DNA of 64,000 nucleotides from Bradyrhizobium elkanii WSM2783 (GTDB taxonomy: Bacteria; Pseudomonadota; Alphaproteobacteria; Rhizobiales; Xanthobacteraceae). The DNA lies in assembly GCF_000472865.1 (NCBI RefSeq), contig NZ_AXAP01000003.1:91227-155226 (forward strand), in the 5' to 3' direction. Both the position numbers and the translations under genes were made by a program. Position 1 is the first letter of the stretch. Every line of letters begins with the position of its first letter. Below the pieces are notes generated by a model that had not been told where the DNA came from, searched no databases, and saw only the letters and a list, made by a program, of their open reading frames with translations. Positions 54,649 to 63,927 of this stretch are shown piece after piece.

Positions 54649-55502
54649 GCGGCTTTGTCGAACCGATCGTCGGACGCTACGTCCATGTCGAGATCGATGG
54701 CGAGATCAACCGCATCTATTTCGAGGAGAATGGCACCGGTATTCCCCTGGTCTGCCTGCACACCGCCGGCTCCGATGCGCGGCAATGGCGCCATTTGCTG
54801 GTCGACGAAGAGTTCACGAAGCGATTCCGCATCATCGCGTTTGATATGCCCTGGCACGGCAAGTCGAACCCGCCGGACAGTCAATATGGCGACGAGTACA
54901 GGCTGACGACGGCGACCTACACCGCCACCATCCGCGCGTTCTGCAACGCGCTGAGGCTCGATCGGCCGGTGGTGATGGGCTGCTCGATCGGCGGGCGTAT
55001 CGTCCTCAATCTTGCGATATCGCATGCCAGCGAGTTTCGCGCGCTGATCGGACTCGAAGCCGCCGACTTCCAGCAACCCTGGTACGACACGGCGTGGCTG
55101 AACCGGCCCGATGTCCATGGCGGCGAATTATGCGCTGCGCTGGTCTCGGGCCTGATCTCGCCGAACGGTCCAGTGGTCGCGCGCGACGAGACCCTTTGGG
55201 GCTACAAGCAGGGCGGTCCCGGCATCTTCAAGGGCGATCTCTATTTCTACCGGGTCGACGGCGATCTGCGCGGCCGCGTCGGACAGATCGATGTGCGGGA
55301 GTGCCCGCTCTATCTCTTGACCGGCGAATACGATTTTTCCTGCACGCCGGAGGACACGCTGCGCACGGCCGCGAGCATTCCTGGCGCAAAGGCCACGATC
55401 ATGGAGCGGCTTGGCCATTTCCCGATGAGCGAGAATCCGGCGCAGTTCCGGGCCTATATCGCTCCAGTGCTGCAGGACATCGTGAGCAGGCAGAATACTT
55501 GA
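54645..55502 (+). CDS. Alpha/beta hydrolase
   Basis: A 285-residue alpha/beta-hydrolase-fold enzyme. Oxyanion region LVCLHTAGSDARQW, FDMPWHGKS, nucleophile elbow VMGCSIGGR (Cys before Ser in the GxSxG-like GCSIGG), acid strand LLTGEYDFSCTPED and catalytic His in RLGHFPMSENP. The type is like 3-oxoadipate enol-lactonase and meta-cleavage hydrolases. It starts in the stop of the SCP2-like gene and is followed after 20 bases by a solute-binding protein, so a catabolic ester or lactone cleavage is likely. Confidence 0.82.
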   Translation: MSGFVEPIVGRYVHVEIDGEINRIYFEENGTGIPLVCLHTAGSDARQWRHLLVDEEFTKRFRIIAFDMPWHGKSNPPDSQYGDEYRLTTATYTATIRAFCNALRLDRPVVMGCSIGGRIVLNLAISHASEFRALIGLEAADFQQPWYDTAWLNRPDVHGGELCAALVSGLISPNGPVVARDETLWGYKQGGPGIFKGDLYFYRVDGDLRGRVGQIDVRECPLYLLTGEYDFSCTPEDTLRTAASIPGAKATIMERLGHFPMSENPAQFRAYIAPVLQDIVSRQNT

Positions 55503-55522
55503 ATTAGGTAGGGAGCGTATTG

Positions 55523-56719
55523 ATGAAGTTGCGTTTGATAATCGCGGCCGTGCTGGCCGCACAGGTGAGTGTCGCGTCGGCAGCCGATAACGTCATTCGA
55601 ATCGGCGTGCTCAACGACCAATCCGGTGTGTTCGCCGACAATGGCGGCCGCGGCTCGGTGGCCGCGGCGAAGCTCGCGGCGGAGGATTTCGGCAACGAAA
55701 TCCTCGGCAAGAAGATCGAGATCATCACCGCCGATCACCAGAACAAGCCGGACATTGCCTCCGCTACCGCGCGCAAATGGTTCGACAATGAAGGCGTCGA
55801 CATGATCGCCGATGGTGCCGCATCGTCCGCCGGCTTTGCCATCCTCGAAATCGCGCGGCAGAAGAACAAGATTTTCGTGATCAGCGGCCCAGGCTCGTCC
55901 GACTTCACCGGAAAGTCCTGCTCGCCGATCAGCTTTCACTTCAATTACGATACCTATGCGCTGTCGAAGCTGACCAGCGATGCGATCACGCGCGCCGGCG
56001 GCAAGACCTGGTATTTCGTCACGGCAGACTATGCGTTCGGCCATGCTTTGCAGCGCGACGCCACCAAGTTCATCGAGGCCGCCGGCGGCAAGGTGATCGG
56101 TTCGGCCGCGCACCCGCTCGGCACGGCGGATTTCGCCTCGTTCCTGCTGCAGGCGCAAGGCTCGAAGGCCGATGTCGTCGGGCTTGCGACCTCGGGCGCG
56201 GACGTGCAGACCGCGATCAAGCAGGCCGGCGAGTTCGGCATCGTCGAAGGCGGGCAGAAGCTGGCGGGTCTCCTTGTCTTCATTACCGACGTCAACTCGC
56301 TCGGGCTGAAGGCGACGCAAGGCCTGCAAGTGACGACCTCCTTCTACTGGGACCTCAACGATGACACCCGTGCCTGGTCGAAGCGCTATGCGGCGTTGAT
56401 GGATGGCAAGGTCGCTAGCATGGTCCAGGCCGGCGTCTATAGCGGCGTCCACCACTATCTCGCCGCGGTGAAGGCGGCCGGAACGACGGATGCGACCGCC
56501 GTTGCCGCCAAGATGCACGAGATGAAGGTCAACGACATGTACAACAAGGATGTCGCGATTCGTCCTGATGGACGGGTGCTGCACACCATGTATCTCGTGC
56601 AGGTGAAGAAGCCGGAAGAATCGAAGTACAAGTACGATTACTACCGAATCGTCAGCTCGAGGCCTGGCGAAGAGGTGTTCCGGCCCATGAGCGAAGGCGG
56701 CTGTCCGCTGGTCAAGTGA
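55523..56719 (+). CDS. Periplasmic solute-binding protein (Leu/Ile/Val-BP family)
   Basis: A 398-residue binding protein with a signal peptide (LIIAAVLAAQVSVASA, cleavage before ADN). IRIGVLNDQSGVFADNGGRG marks the family; a C-terminal Cys (GGCPLVK) could pair with Cys in KSCSPISF. ATG at 55523 is preferred to the TTG one codon before; GGTAGGGAG precedes it. No permease or ATPase genes adjoin, so it must use a transporter encoded elsewhere, or the Liv-type system of this region. Confidence 0.88.
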   Translation: MKLRLIIAAVLAAQVSVASAADNVIRIGVLNDQSGVFADNGGRGSVAAAKLAAEDFGNEILGKKIEIITADHQNKPDIASATARKWFDNEGVDMIADGAASSAGFAILEIARQKNKIFVISGPGSSDFTGKSCSPISFHFNYDTYALSKLTSDAITRAGGKTWYFVTADYAFGHALQRDATKFIEAAGGKVIGSAAHPLGTADFASFLLQAQGSKADVVGLATSGADVQTAIKQAGEFGIVEGGQKLAGLLVFITDVNSLGLKATQGLQVTTSFYWDLNDDTRAWSKRYAALMDGKVASMVQAGVYSGVHHYLAAVKAAGTTDATAVAAKMHEMKVNDMYNKDVAIRPDGRVLHTMYLVQVKKPEESKYKYDYYRIVSSRPGEEVFRPMSEGGCPLVK

Positions 56720-56770
56720 AGTTATCGAGACGGGCGGGGCGCCGCCCCAAAGTGTGAGGAGAATGCCTGC

Positions 56771-57655
56771 ATGACAGGGACAATCGGGTTCATCGGTCTT
56801 GGCGTCATGGGCGAGCCGATCTGCCGCAATCTGGTGCGCAAGAGTGGACGGAAGGTGCTGGCGTTCGACCTTTCGGCGGAGCCGCTGGCCCGGATCGTCG
56901 CCGATGGCGGTGTGGCCGCCGGGTCGATTGCCGATGTTGTCAGCGGCAGCGAGATCACCTTCATCTGCCTGCCGAGCGCGAAGCATGTGTCATCGGCTTT
57001 CGAGGGCGGCATCGCGCAATCGATCCGAAGCGGTCAGACCGTGATCGACCTCGGTACCTCCGAAGTCGGCATGACCCGCGAGTTTGCGCGGCGGCTGGCG
57101 GAGAAGAGCGCGCTGTGGATCGACGCGCCGATCGCGCGCACTCGCCAGGCAGCGCAGGACGGCACGCTCAGCGTGATGGTCGGCGCGACGGCCGACGCGT
57201 TTGCCAAGGTCGAGCCGCTGATCCGGCATTTCGCCACCGACGTCACGCTCTGCGGCGGCACCGGCGCCGGCCAGGTGACGAAGATCCTGAACAACATGGT
57301 GCTGTTCGAGACGGTCAATGCATTGGCAGAAGCTGTCGCCGTCGCGAGCCACAGCGGCGTCGAACCAAAGCTGCTGCTGGAAACCCTGTCCAAGGGGTCG
57401 GCGGACAGTTTTGCGCTCCGCAATCACGGCATGAAGGCGATCGTGGCGAAGGAATTCCCGCTGCGGGCATTCTCGACCGAATATGCACTGAAGGATCTGA
57501 CCTATGCGCTTGAGCTGGGTGGCCAGGCCGGCCTGAACCTGCGGGGCGCAGCGCTCCTGCGCAGCATTTTCGAGGAGACGATCGACAAGGGGATGGGGGA
57601 TGCGTATTTTCCAGTCATCGCAAAGCTGATCGATCCCGCCGGCTTCTCCAAATAG
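56771..57655 (+). CDS. Beta-hydroxyacid dehydrogenase (HIBADH family)
   Basis: A 294-residue NAD(P)-dependent dehydrogenase. The dinucleotide loop is IGFIGLGVMGEPICRNL; the catalytic Lys is in GAGQVTKILNNM and the C-terminal helical domain is complete. The substrate loop reads IDAPIARTRQAAQDGTLSVM, while most relatives have DAPVSGG; two Gly are replaced, so the substrate may differ from 3-hydroxyisobutyrate, glycerate or tartronate. GAGGAG lies nine bases upstream. It is eight bases before the IclR gene. Confidence 0.87.
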   Translation: MTGTIGFIGLGVMGEPICRNLVRKSGRKVLAFDLSAEPLARIVADGGVAAGSIADVVSGSEITFICLPSAKHVSSAFEGGIAQSIRSGQTVIDLGTSEVGMTREFARRLAEKSALWIDAPIARTRQAAQDGTLSVMVGATADAFAKVEPLIRHFATDVTLCGGTGAGQVTKILNNMVLFETVNALAEAVAVASHSGVEPKLLLETLSKGSADSFALRNHGMKAIVAKEFPLRAFSTEYALKDLTYALELGGQAGLNLRGAALLRSIFEETIDKGMGDAYFPVIAKLIDPAGFSK

Positions 57656-57663
57656 GAAGCACC

Positions 57664-58419
57664 ATGCGTTCGCCCGGCGTTGCCGCCGTTGACCGTGCGC
57701 TCACCATCCTGGGGGCGTTCGAGGAAAAGCCGGAGCCGATGAGTCTCGCCGAGCTGTCGCGGCACACCGGAATGTACAAGAGCACGCTGCTGCGGCTGAT
57801 GACCTCGCTGCAGGAATTCGGCTATCTCGTGCAGCTGACCGACGGCCGCTACCATCTCGGGCCGACGCCGTTCCGATTAGGCGCGATCTATCAGCGCGCC
57901 AATAATCTGCATGACCAGGTGATGCCGGTCCTGCGGCAACTGGTGGCCGCGGGCACGGAAAGTCCGTCGTTCCACGTCCGACATGACGGCAAGCGCCGCT
58001 TGTGCGTGTTTCGCATCGATTCCCAGCACTCGACGCTCGACCGCGTCGAGGCCGGCATGCTGCTGCCGCTCGACCGCGGCGCCGCAGGACGAGTCATCCT
58101 GGCGTTCGATGGCGAGAGCGGCGAGGCCTACGATCCCATCAGGAAGGGCGGCATTGCGGTTTCGTTCGGCGAGCGCGACCCGGACTGTGCCGGCATTGCC
58201 TGTCCCGTGTTCGGGCCGAACGGCAAGCTCGTCGGCGCGCTGTCGCTGTCCGGCCCCAAGCCGCGCTTCATCAAGGACAGTATCAAGACGATGTCATCGC
58301 TGCTGTCGCAAGCGGCGGCGCGGCTGACGCACTCGCTCGGCGGCCCGACCGAGCTCCTGGACCGCGCCACCCCACCGCTCGAGGGGACGGCGCGTACGCA
58401 GCGGCGGGCAAGGAAATAG
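57664..58419 (+). CDS. IclR-family transcriptional regulator
   Basis: A 251-residue regulator with an N-terminal winged helix (MSLAELSRHTGMYKSTLLRL) and a GAF-like IclR effector domain (GRVILAFDGESGEAYDPI, IACPVFGPNGKLVGALSLSG). It is last of the plus-strand cluster and probably controls it. Its end is convergent with the GntR gene 13 bases away. Confidence 0.9.
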   Translation: MRSPGVAAVDRALTILGAFEEKPEPMSLAELSRHTGMYKSTLLRLMTSLQEFGYLVQLTDGRYHLGPTPFRLGAIYQRANNLHDQVMPVLRQLVAAGTESPSFHVRHDGKRRLCVFRIDSQHSTLDRVEAGMLLPLDRGAAGRVILAFDGESGEAYDPIRKGGIAVSFGERDPDCAGIACPVFGPNGKLVGALSLSGPKPRFIKDSIKTMSSLLSQAAARLTHSLGGPTELLDRATPPLEGTARTQRRARK

Positions 58420-58432
58420 CGCGCAGCGTGCG

Positions 58433-59113
58433 CTATTGCTTCTGCAGAAGTTTCAGGCGGCAGCGCAGCGCTTCCCGGATATGGGTGCGCGCCAGCTTCT
58501 CCGCCTTGTCGCCGTCGCGGGCCGCGATAGCGCTGATGATGGCGCGATGTTCCCTGCGGCTGGTCGATGGGCGGCCGGCCACGGAGAACGTGGTGGGGCC
58601 GAGCAGCGCAATCCAATCCTGCAGCTCCCTGGAGGCGTTATCGAGATAGCGATTGCGGGCAGCGCGGCAGATCGCTTCATGGAAGGCGCGGTTGAGCTCT
58701 GCCATCTCGACTGGATCGTCCAGGTGTTCCGCAAAGGCCTGCTCGATGTCGGTCAGGGCATCGATCTCGGGCTGCGAGGCGTGTTCGGCGGCGAGCCGGG
58801 CGGCCGAGCCTTCCAGGATCTCGCGCATGGTATAAAGCTCGAGCACCTCGCCGATATCGAGGCTGCGGACGATCAGCCCCCGTCCGCCCGCCGGCGCCAC
58901 GAAACCGCGCGCCGCAAGCCGACCCAGTGCCTCGCGTACCGGCGTGCGGCTGACCTTCAGCCGCTGTGCCACCTCTTCTTCCCGCAGCCGGTCTCCGGCC
59001 CGATAGGCTCCCGCCTTCAGCGCCTCGCACAATGAGCGGAACACGGCTTCCCCGAGCTGAACGCCGGAACCGCGCGAAATCGATCCGATCGCCTTGTTTG
59101 GCCGCTTTGCCAT
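58433..59113 (-). CDS. GntR-family regulator (FCD type)
   Basis: A 226-residue regulator. The winged helix has GAYRAGDRLREEEVAQRLKV and SRTPVREALGRLAARGFV; the all-helical FCD domain follows with its metal ligands in HEAICRAARNRYL and EHRAIISAI. Start at 59113 (MAKRPNK) is taken; 59137 and 59146 are possible. It is divergent from tcuA with a dyad in between. The classical tcu operon is controlled by a LysR protein, so this is a different control. Confidence 0.87.
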   Translation of the reverse strand: MAKRPNKAIGSISRGSGVQLGEAVFRSLCEALKAGAYRAGDRLREEEVAQRLKVSRTPVREALGRLAARGFVAPAGGRGLIVRSLDIGEVLELYTMREILEGSAARLAAEHASQPEIDALTDIEQAFAEHLDDPVEMAELNRAFHEAICRAARNRYLDNASRELQDWIALLGPTTFSVAGRPSTSRREHRAIISAIAARDGDKAEKLARTHIREALRCRLKLLQKQ

Positions 59114-59171
59114 CCTGTCTCCGGTCGCAAAGCGCATCAATCCCATGCAAAGACGGCGCTTGCGGTGCTTA

Positions 59172-59189
59172 TGTATATCTTTGTATACA
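59172..59189. promoter_or_regulatory. Probable GntR operator
   Basis: TGTATATCTTTGTATACA: perfect six-base arms TGTATA/TATACA around six bases, in the region between the divergent GntR and tcuA genes. Size and AT-rich arms fit FCD-type GntR operators. Confidence 0.7.
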
Positions 59190-59254
59190 GAAATGGACAA
59201 TGGTGCAGGCATCCCGGAAAGCGCCGAAAATGGCCTTTCGGTTGGGCAGAGGGA

Positions 59255-60646
59255 ATGAGCAGCAAATACGACGTGCTGGTGATCGGTGGCGGCAACGCGG
59301 CCATGTGCGCGGCGATCAGCGCGCGCCGTGCGGGCGCTTCCGTGCTGGTGCTGGAGGGGGCGCCAAAGTTCTACCGCGGCGGCAATACCCGCCACACCCG
59401 CAACATGCGCTGCGCCCATGACGCGGCGACCGAAATCCTCACCGGTCCCTATACCGAGGAGGAGTTCTGGGACGATCTCTTGCGCGTGACCGGCGGGGAG
59501 ACCGACGAGGACCTCGCCAGGTTCATGATCCGCGAGTCCAAGGACATCCTGAACTGGATCGTGGAACAGGGGGTGCGCTGGCAGCCCTCGCTCGGCGGCA
59601 CGCTCAGCCTTGGCCGCACCAATTCGTTCTTCCTCGGCGGCGGACGCGCGATGCTGAACGCGCTCTATCTCACCGCGGAACGGCTTGGCGTCGACATCCG
59701 CTATGATGCCGAAGTCGTCGATATCAAGGTCGAGGACGGCATGTTCCTCTCGGCCGAACTGAGGCGGCCGATCGACGGCACAACGGAGGTAAGCGCCTCA
59801 ACGCTGGTGGCCGCCGCCGGCGGTTTCGAGGCCAACATCGAATGGCTCAGGGAATATTGGGGCGAGGCCGCCGACAACTTCCTGATCCGCGGCACGCCCT
59901 ATAATCGCGGCTCGATCCTGAAGATGCTGCTGGCCAAGGGCGTGCACCAGGTCGGCGATCCCACGCAGTGCCACGCGGTGGCGATCGACGCCCGCGCGCC
60001 GAAATTTGACGGCGGCATCATCACACGCCATGACTCCGTCGTGTTCGGCATCGTCGTCAACAAACACGCCGAGCGCTTCTACGACGAAGGCGAGGACATC
60101 TGGCCGAAGCGCTATGCGATCTGGGGCCGGCTGGTCGCCGCACAGCCCGACCAGATCGCCCACATCATTTTCGATTCGACAGTCGTGACCAGCTTCATGC
60201 CGACGCTGTTCCCGCCGATCGCGGGCGACACGATCGCCGAGCTTGCCGGCAAGCTCGAGCTTGATCCGGCGGCGCTGGAAAAGACCATCACCGAGTTCAA
60301 CGCCGCGGTGCGGCCCGGCACCTTCGATCACACCATCCTCGATGATTGCCGCACCGAAGGCATCGTGCCGCCGAAGACGCATTGGGCGCGCCGGATCGAG
60401 ACGCCGCCTTATCTCGCCTATCCGGTGCGGCCCGGCATCACCTTCACCTATCTCGGCACGCGCGTGAACAAGCAGGCGCGGATGCTGATGAAGGATGGCA
60501 AACCTTCCGCCAACATGTTCGCCGCCGGCGAGATCATGGCCGGCAATGTGCTGGGACGCGGCTATGCCGCCGGCATCGGCATGACCATAGGTAGCGTGTT
60601 CGGCCGGATCGCAGGACGGGAAGCGGCAAAGAATGCACGGAACTAG
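59255..60646 (+). CDS. tcuA: FAD-dependent tricarballylate dehydrogenase
   Basis: A 463-residue flavoenzyme of the fumarate-reductase/succinate-dehydrogenase flavoprotein family: FAD loop VLVIGGGNAAMCAAISAR at the N terminus, GGNTRHTRNMR (the family's flavin contact), a later AAAGGFEANIEWL and the C-terminal AGEIMAGNVLGRGYAAG. TcuA oxidises tricarballylate to cis-aconitate. GAGGG is two bases before the ATG. It overlaps tcuB by 14 bases. The related CobZ N-terminal half is an alternative, but the tcuB neighbour supports TcuA. Confidence 0.88.
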   Translation: MSSKYDVLVIGGGNAAMCAAISARRAGASVLVLEGAPKFYRGGNTRHTRNMRCAHDAATEILTGPYTEEEFWDDLLRVTGGETDEDLARFMIRESKDILNWIVEQGVRWQPSLGGTLSLGRTNSFFLGGGRAMLNALYLTAERLGVDIRYDAEVVDIKVEDGMFLSAELRRPIDGTTEVSASTLVAAAGGFEANIEWLREYWGEAADNFLIRGTPYNRGSILKMLLAKGVHQVGDPTQCHAVAIDARAPKFDGGIITRHDSVVFGIVVNKHAERFYDEGEDIWPKRYAIWGRLVAAQPDQIAHIIFDSTVVTSFMPTLFPPIAGDTIAELAGKLELDPAALEKTITEFNAAVRPGTFDHTILDDCRTEGIVPPKTHWARRIETPPYLAYPVRPGITFTYLGTRVNKQARMLMKDGKPSANMFAAGEIMAGNVLGRGYAAGIGMTIGSVFGRIAGREAAKNARN

Positions 60647-61739
60647 GATCTTGCAGGAAGCCGATCGTCTAATGACGGTCTGCAATTCGTGTCGCTATTG
60701 CGAGGGGCTGTGCGCGGTCTTCCCCGCGATGGAGATGCGCCGGTCGTTCTCCGACGGCGACCTCAACTATCTCGCCAATCTCTGTCACGCCTGCGGCGCC
60801 TGCTATGTCGACTGCCAGTTCTCGCCGCCGCATGAGTTCAACGTCAATGTGCCGAAGACGCTGGCGGCGGCGCGCGCCGAATCCTATGCTGCCTACGCCT
60901 GGCCCCGCGCGCTGTCCGGCGCATTCGAACGCAATGGGCTCGTCATCAGCCTGATTGCCGCCTTCAGCATGGCCGCCTTCATCCTCGGCTTTGCCGCCTT
61001 CAACGATCCGAATGTGCTTTTCGGCATCCATACCGGCCCTGGCGCCTTCTATAAACTGATGCCTCATAACACGATGGCGGCGCTGTTTAGCGCGGCTTTT
61101 CTCTATGCGATCCTGGCCCTCGTCATGGGCGTGCGCGCATTCTGGCGCAATATTGGCGAACCGATCGGTGGGCGCGCCGACGGCGGCTCGATCTTCCAGG
61201 CGATCCGCGATGCCGGCGAGCTGCGCTATCTCCATGGTGGCGGCGTCGGTTGCTACAATGAGGACGACCGTCCGACCGATCGGCGCAAGCTCTATCATCA
61301 TTTCACTTTCTACGGCTTCCTGCTGTGCTTTGCTGCGACGTCGGTCGCCACGCTCTATCACTATCTTCTGGGACGCGAGGCGCCGTATGCGTGGTGGGAC
61401 CTGCCGGTCGTGCTCGGCTCGCTCGGCGGCATCGGTCTGATCGTCGGGCCGATCGGGCTGCTGCTCGCGAAAGCTCAGCGTGATCCCGCGCTGCTTGATG
61501 ATACCAGCTATGGCATGGATGTCGGATTCATTGCCATGCTGTTCCTGACGGGTATCACCGGCATGGCGCTCCTCTTGCTGCGCGCGACGCCGGCGATGGG
61601 GCCGCTGCTCGCGCTGCATCTCGGCGCCGTGTTCGCGCTGTTCATCACCATGCCCTATGGCAAGTTCGTCCACGGCATCTACCGCTTCGCCGCGCTGGTG
61701 CGCTATGCACAGGAGCGACGCCACGGCTTGAATGGTTAG
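60633..61739 (+). CDS. tcuB: Tricarballylate utilisation iron-sulphur membrane protein
   Basis: A 368-residue protein with two 4Fe-4S motifs near the N terminus (CNSCRYCEGLC and CHACGACYVDC) and six or so membrane helices with His residues that may hold haem or quinone (YHHFTFYGFLLCF, LYHYLLG, ALHLGAVFALF). It takes electrons from reduced TcuA to the quinone pool. It begins inside the end of tcuA. No tcuC transporter follows; the next gene is convergent and belongs to the amidase system. Confidence 0.88.
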   Translation: MHGTRILQEADRLMTVCNSCRYCEGLCAVFPAMEMRRSFSDGDLNYLANLCHACGACYVDCQFSPPHEFNVNVPKTLAAARAESYAAYAWPRALSGAFERNGLVISLIAAFSMAAFILGFAAFNDPNVLFGIHTGPGAFYKLMPHNTMAALFSAAFLYAILALVMGVRAFWRNIGEPIGGRADGGSIFQAIRDAGELRYLHGGGVGCYNEDDRPTDRRKLYHHFTFYGFLLCFAATSVATLYHYLLGREAPYAWWDLPVVLGSLGGIGLIVGPIGLLLAKAQRDPALLDDTSYGMDVGFIAMLFLTGITGMALLLLRATPAMGPLLALHLGAVFALFITMPYGKFVHGIYRFAALVRYAQERRHGLNG

Positions 61740-61747
61740 GCGGGTTT

Positions 61748-62335
61748 CTATCCGGTCGCGCGGGGTAGGCTCCCGTTCGCGGCGATCTCAGCCGACATCT
61801 GCTCGATGGTTTTGCGCTGCTCCATGGCAGCTCGCCGGATCAGCGCAAAAGCGGCAGGTTCGGCAACGGAGTGCGTGTGCATCACCTGAAGGACGGCAGC
61901 CAATACGACGCGGCGCGAGCGCAGGCGTTCTTCCAGCTTGAGGACTTGTTGCTTCAATTCGTTGGTGCGCTCGGCCCGCTCGAACGCCATCACCAGTGCG
62001 GCGTAGATGCCGGCTGAGCGCAGCGGCTTGACCAGAAATGACGCCGGGTCGAGTTCCAGCACCAGCTTCAGCCGGCTTGGAGTCTCCGTGCCGAGCAGGG
62101 CGATGACAGGACATTGTCCGAGCAAGGCCCGCTGCGTCGGCGAGGTCAGCGGCAGGAATTCATCGTCGATCAGCGTCACATCCGACTGACACGCGAGAGC
62201 GCTTCCTTGCTCCCATGTCAGGACGTCGATTCCCAGACGTTCGAACTGGCGCCTGACGATCGACAGGTCGCGCTCGTCCTTGATGGCGACGAGGGCCTTG
62301 CGGCCGCGGAGGGAAAACGAAGACGGTTTGCTCAT
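61748..62335 (-). CDS. amiR: ANTAR-domain antiterminator, AmiR-like
   Basis: A 195-residue protein with an N-terminal pseudo-receiver domain (no phospho-acceptor motif is obvious; DVTLIDDEFLPL), a coiled coil (ELKQQVLKLEERLRSRRVV) and a C-terminal ANTAR helix bundle (FALIRRAAMEQRKTIEQMS). In Pseudomonas AmiR binds the leader RNA of the amidase operon and prevents termination, and AmiC restrains it. Its start overlaps the amiC stop by four bases, so a stoichiometric complex is likely. Its target is probably the leader terminator at 63,777. Confidence 0.87.
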   Translation of the reverse strand: MSKPSSFSLRGRKALVAIKDERDLSIVRRQFERLGIDVLTWEQGSALACQSDVTLIDDEFLPLTSPTQRALLGQCPVIALLGTETPSRLKLVLELDPASFLVKPLRSAGIYAALVMAFERAERTNELKQQVLKLEERLRSRRVVLAAVLQVMHTHSVAEPAAFALIRRAAMEQRKTIEQMSAEIAANGSLPRATG

Positions 62336-63507
62336 TTCACAACCCGCAAATGAAGCGCACTCGGCGACGTTCCGTCCCTTGACTTCTCACGCACGGGTCC
62401 GGCGGCGATGTCGAGCTGCGTCAAATAGGGATCCGGCTTAACCGGTGCGTCGGACTCCCAGAAGATGTCGAACTGTCCCTGCGCATTCGAGACGGCCAGG
62501 CGTGGTGTAAGGACGCAATGGTTATTGGCACCATCGATCCAGACCGGTCCCTGCGGCGAATTGTAGCGATAGCCGGCGGCCGCGCGCCGCACTTCACCAA
62601 TGTTAGACGTCCCGGCCCGATGCAGCGCGCGCGCCAAGAGATACACCGCGACATAGGCGGATTGTCCATCGACGGAGGGGCTGCTGGCTTCGCCATGACG
62701 CGCCTTCCAGCGCTGCACGAAGGCGAGGTTCTCGGGCAGGCGGATGCTCTCGAAATAGGCTGACGACGTGATGCATCCGGCGGATGCGGGTCCGACTATC
62801 TTGAGCTCCGGCTCGCAGAGGCTGCAACTCAGCATCGGAATCTCGAGACCGGCAGCCGTGGTAGCGGCATGAAAGGCACGGATGAAATCGTAGCTCGAAC
62901 TGCCGACGAGCGTATTGAAGACGACGGGCGGCTTGCGGCGGACGATTTCGTCGACGATGTGCCCGACTGCGCTTTCGCCGAGCTCGAGCAGCCGTTCGGC
63001 AAGGATGCTTCCCTGCGCCGCTGTTACCAGTTCGCGGGTGACGCGATTGGTCTCCCAGGTCCAGACATAGTTGGATCCGACGCAGAAGATGTGTCGTGAC
63101 AAATTGTCGAGCACGTAGCGCACGAGCGGCAGCACATTATGGTTGGGCGACGCGCCGACATAGATGACGTTGTCGGAGCATTCGAACCCTTCGTAACGGG
63201 CAGGGTACCAGAGCAGGCGATCGGTTCGCTCGACGATCGGCAGCACTTGCTTGCGCGAGGCCGAGGTGTAGCAGCCGATGATATGCTCGACGCCGGCATT
63301 GCGAATGAGGTCATCGCAAACCGTGTGGTATTCCGAAATGACCCCGCGGGGATCGCGGACATGCGCGGTGAGCGAGAAATCAAAGTCAGGGTGATTGTTG
63401 ATCTCGTCGACCGCCATCAGGGCGCTCTTCAATATCTCGCGCCCCATGGCCTGATAGGGCCCGGACTGCGAACATATGATGCCAACTGGAACCGACGGCT
63501 TTGTCAT
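62332..63507 (-). CDS. amiC: Amide-sensing regulator AmiC-like
   Basis: A 391-residue type-I periplasmic-binding-protein fold without signal peptide, so it stays in the cytosol, as AmiC does. VPVGIICSQSGPYQAMGREI starts the first lobe; the sequence LLWYPARYEGFECSDNVIYV is the hallmark of the AmiC/urea-short-chain-amide binding family. Ligand binding would release AmiR. It is first of the amiC-amiR pair and divergent from the amidase gene. A urea-transporter binding protein is the alternative but would need export. Confidence 0.87.
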   Translation of the reverse strand: MTKPSVPVGIICSQSGPYQAMGREILKSALMAVDEINNHPDFDFSLTAHVRDPRGVISEYHTVCDDLIRNAGVEHIIGCYTSASRKQVLPIVERTDRLLWYPARYEGFECSDNVIYVGASPNHNVLPLVRYVLDNLSRHIFCVGSNYVWTWETNRVTRELVTAAQGSILAERLLELGESAVGHIVDEIVRRKPPVVFNTLVGSSSYDFIRAFHAATTAAGLEIPMLSCSLCEPELKIVGPASAGCITSSAYFESIRLPENLAFVQRWKARHGEASSPSVDGQSAYVAVYLLARALHRAGTSNIGEVRRAAAGYRYNSPQGPVWIDGANNHCVLTPRLAVSNAQGQFDIFWESDAPVKPDPYLTQLDIAAGPVREKSRDGTSPSALHLRVVK

Positions 63508-63776
63508 TAATGGCTTTCGACGAGACGGAGCCCTGAGGAAATCATCATCGCCGATATCGGTGCAAGAGGTCTTGCCGATTTACTGCGCATGACGCTCGCG
63601 AAATTTGTGCAACCTCCCTCGTTGACAATGCGCTAGGCGCGAACCTAGAATTTTTGACTGCCGGGCTTACTGTCGAACCTTAATTTGCTTCGGTCAGGCC
63701 GATGACGTCCTGATCCCAGCGGCGACTGCTCCGTTCGATCTTGAGCCCATGCGATAGACCATAGCAGCGGCATTTG
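63508..63776. promoter_or_regulatory. Divergent region between amiC and the amidase gene
   Basis: About 270 bases without a gene before the leader terminator. It should hold the amiC promoter and, further right, the promoter of the amidase operon. AT-rich bits such as GAATTTTTGACTG (63,650) and CCTTAATTTGCTT (63,678) are candidate promoter parts. Confidence 0.4.
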
Positions 63777-63818
63777 AGCCATTCGTCACCTCATTCCGGA
63801 GGGGCGGATGGCTTTTTT
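63777..63818 (+). terminator. Leader terminator, probable AmiR antitermination target
   Basis: AGCCATTCG (63777-63785) pairs with CGGATGGCT (63805-63813) with one wobble, followed by six T. Inside the loop a second stem CCTC/GAGG (63789-63792, 63799-63802) encloses the hexaloop ATTCCG, which begins with A as in RNA targets of ANTAR proteins; the other loop position usually conserved is not matched. It lies 110 bases before the amidase start. Confidence 0.7.
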
Positions 63819-63927
63819 CTTTTGCCGTACAAGAAACTGGCGAAACATGCGTGTCGCCAGGCCGATGGCGCGCGCGCGACGATCGGCCTGATGCGCCTGG
63901 GAAGCGACGAGCGAGGAACAAAAGGCG

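Noticed and set aside
55454..56986. Minus-strand frame of 510 codons opposite the solute-binding protein
   Set aside because: Antisense shadow of genes at 55523-57655, without start signals or domains.
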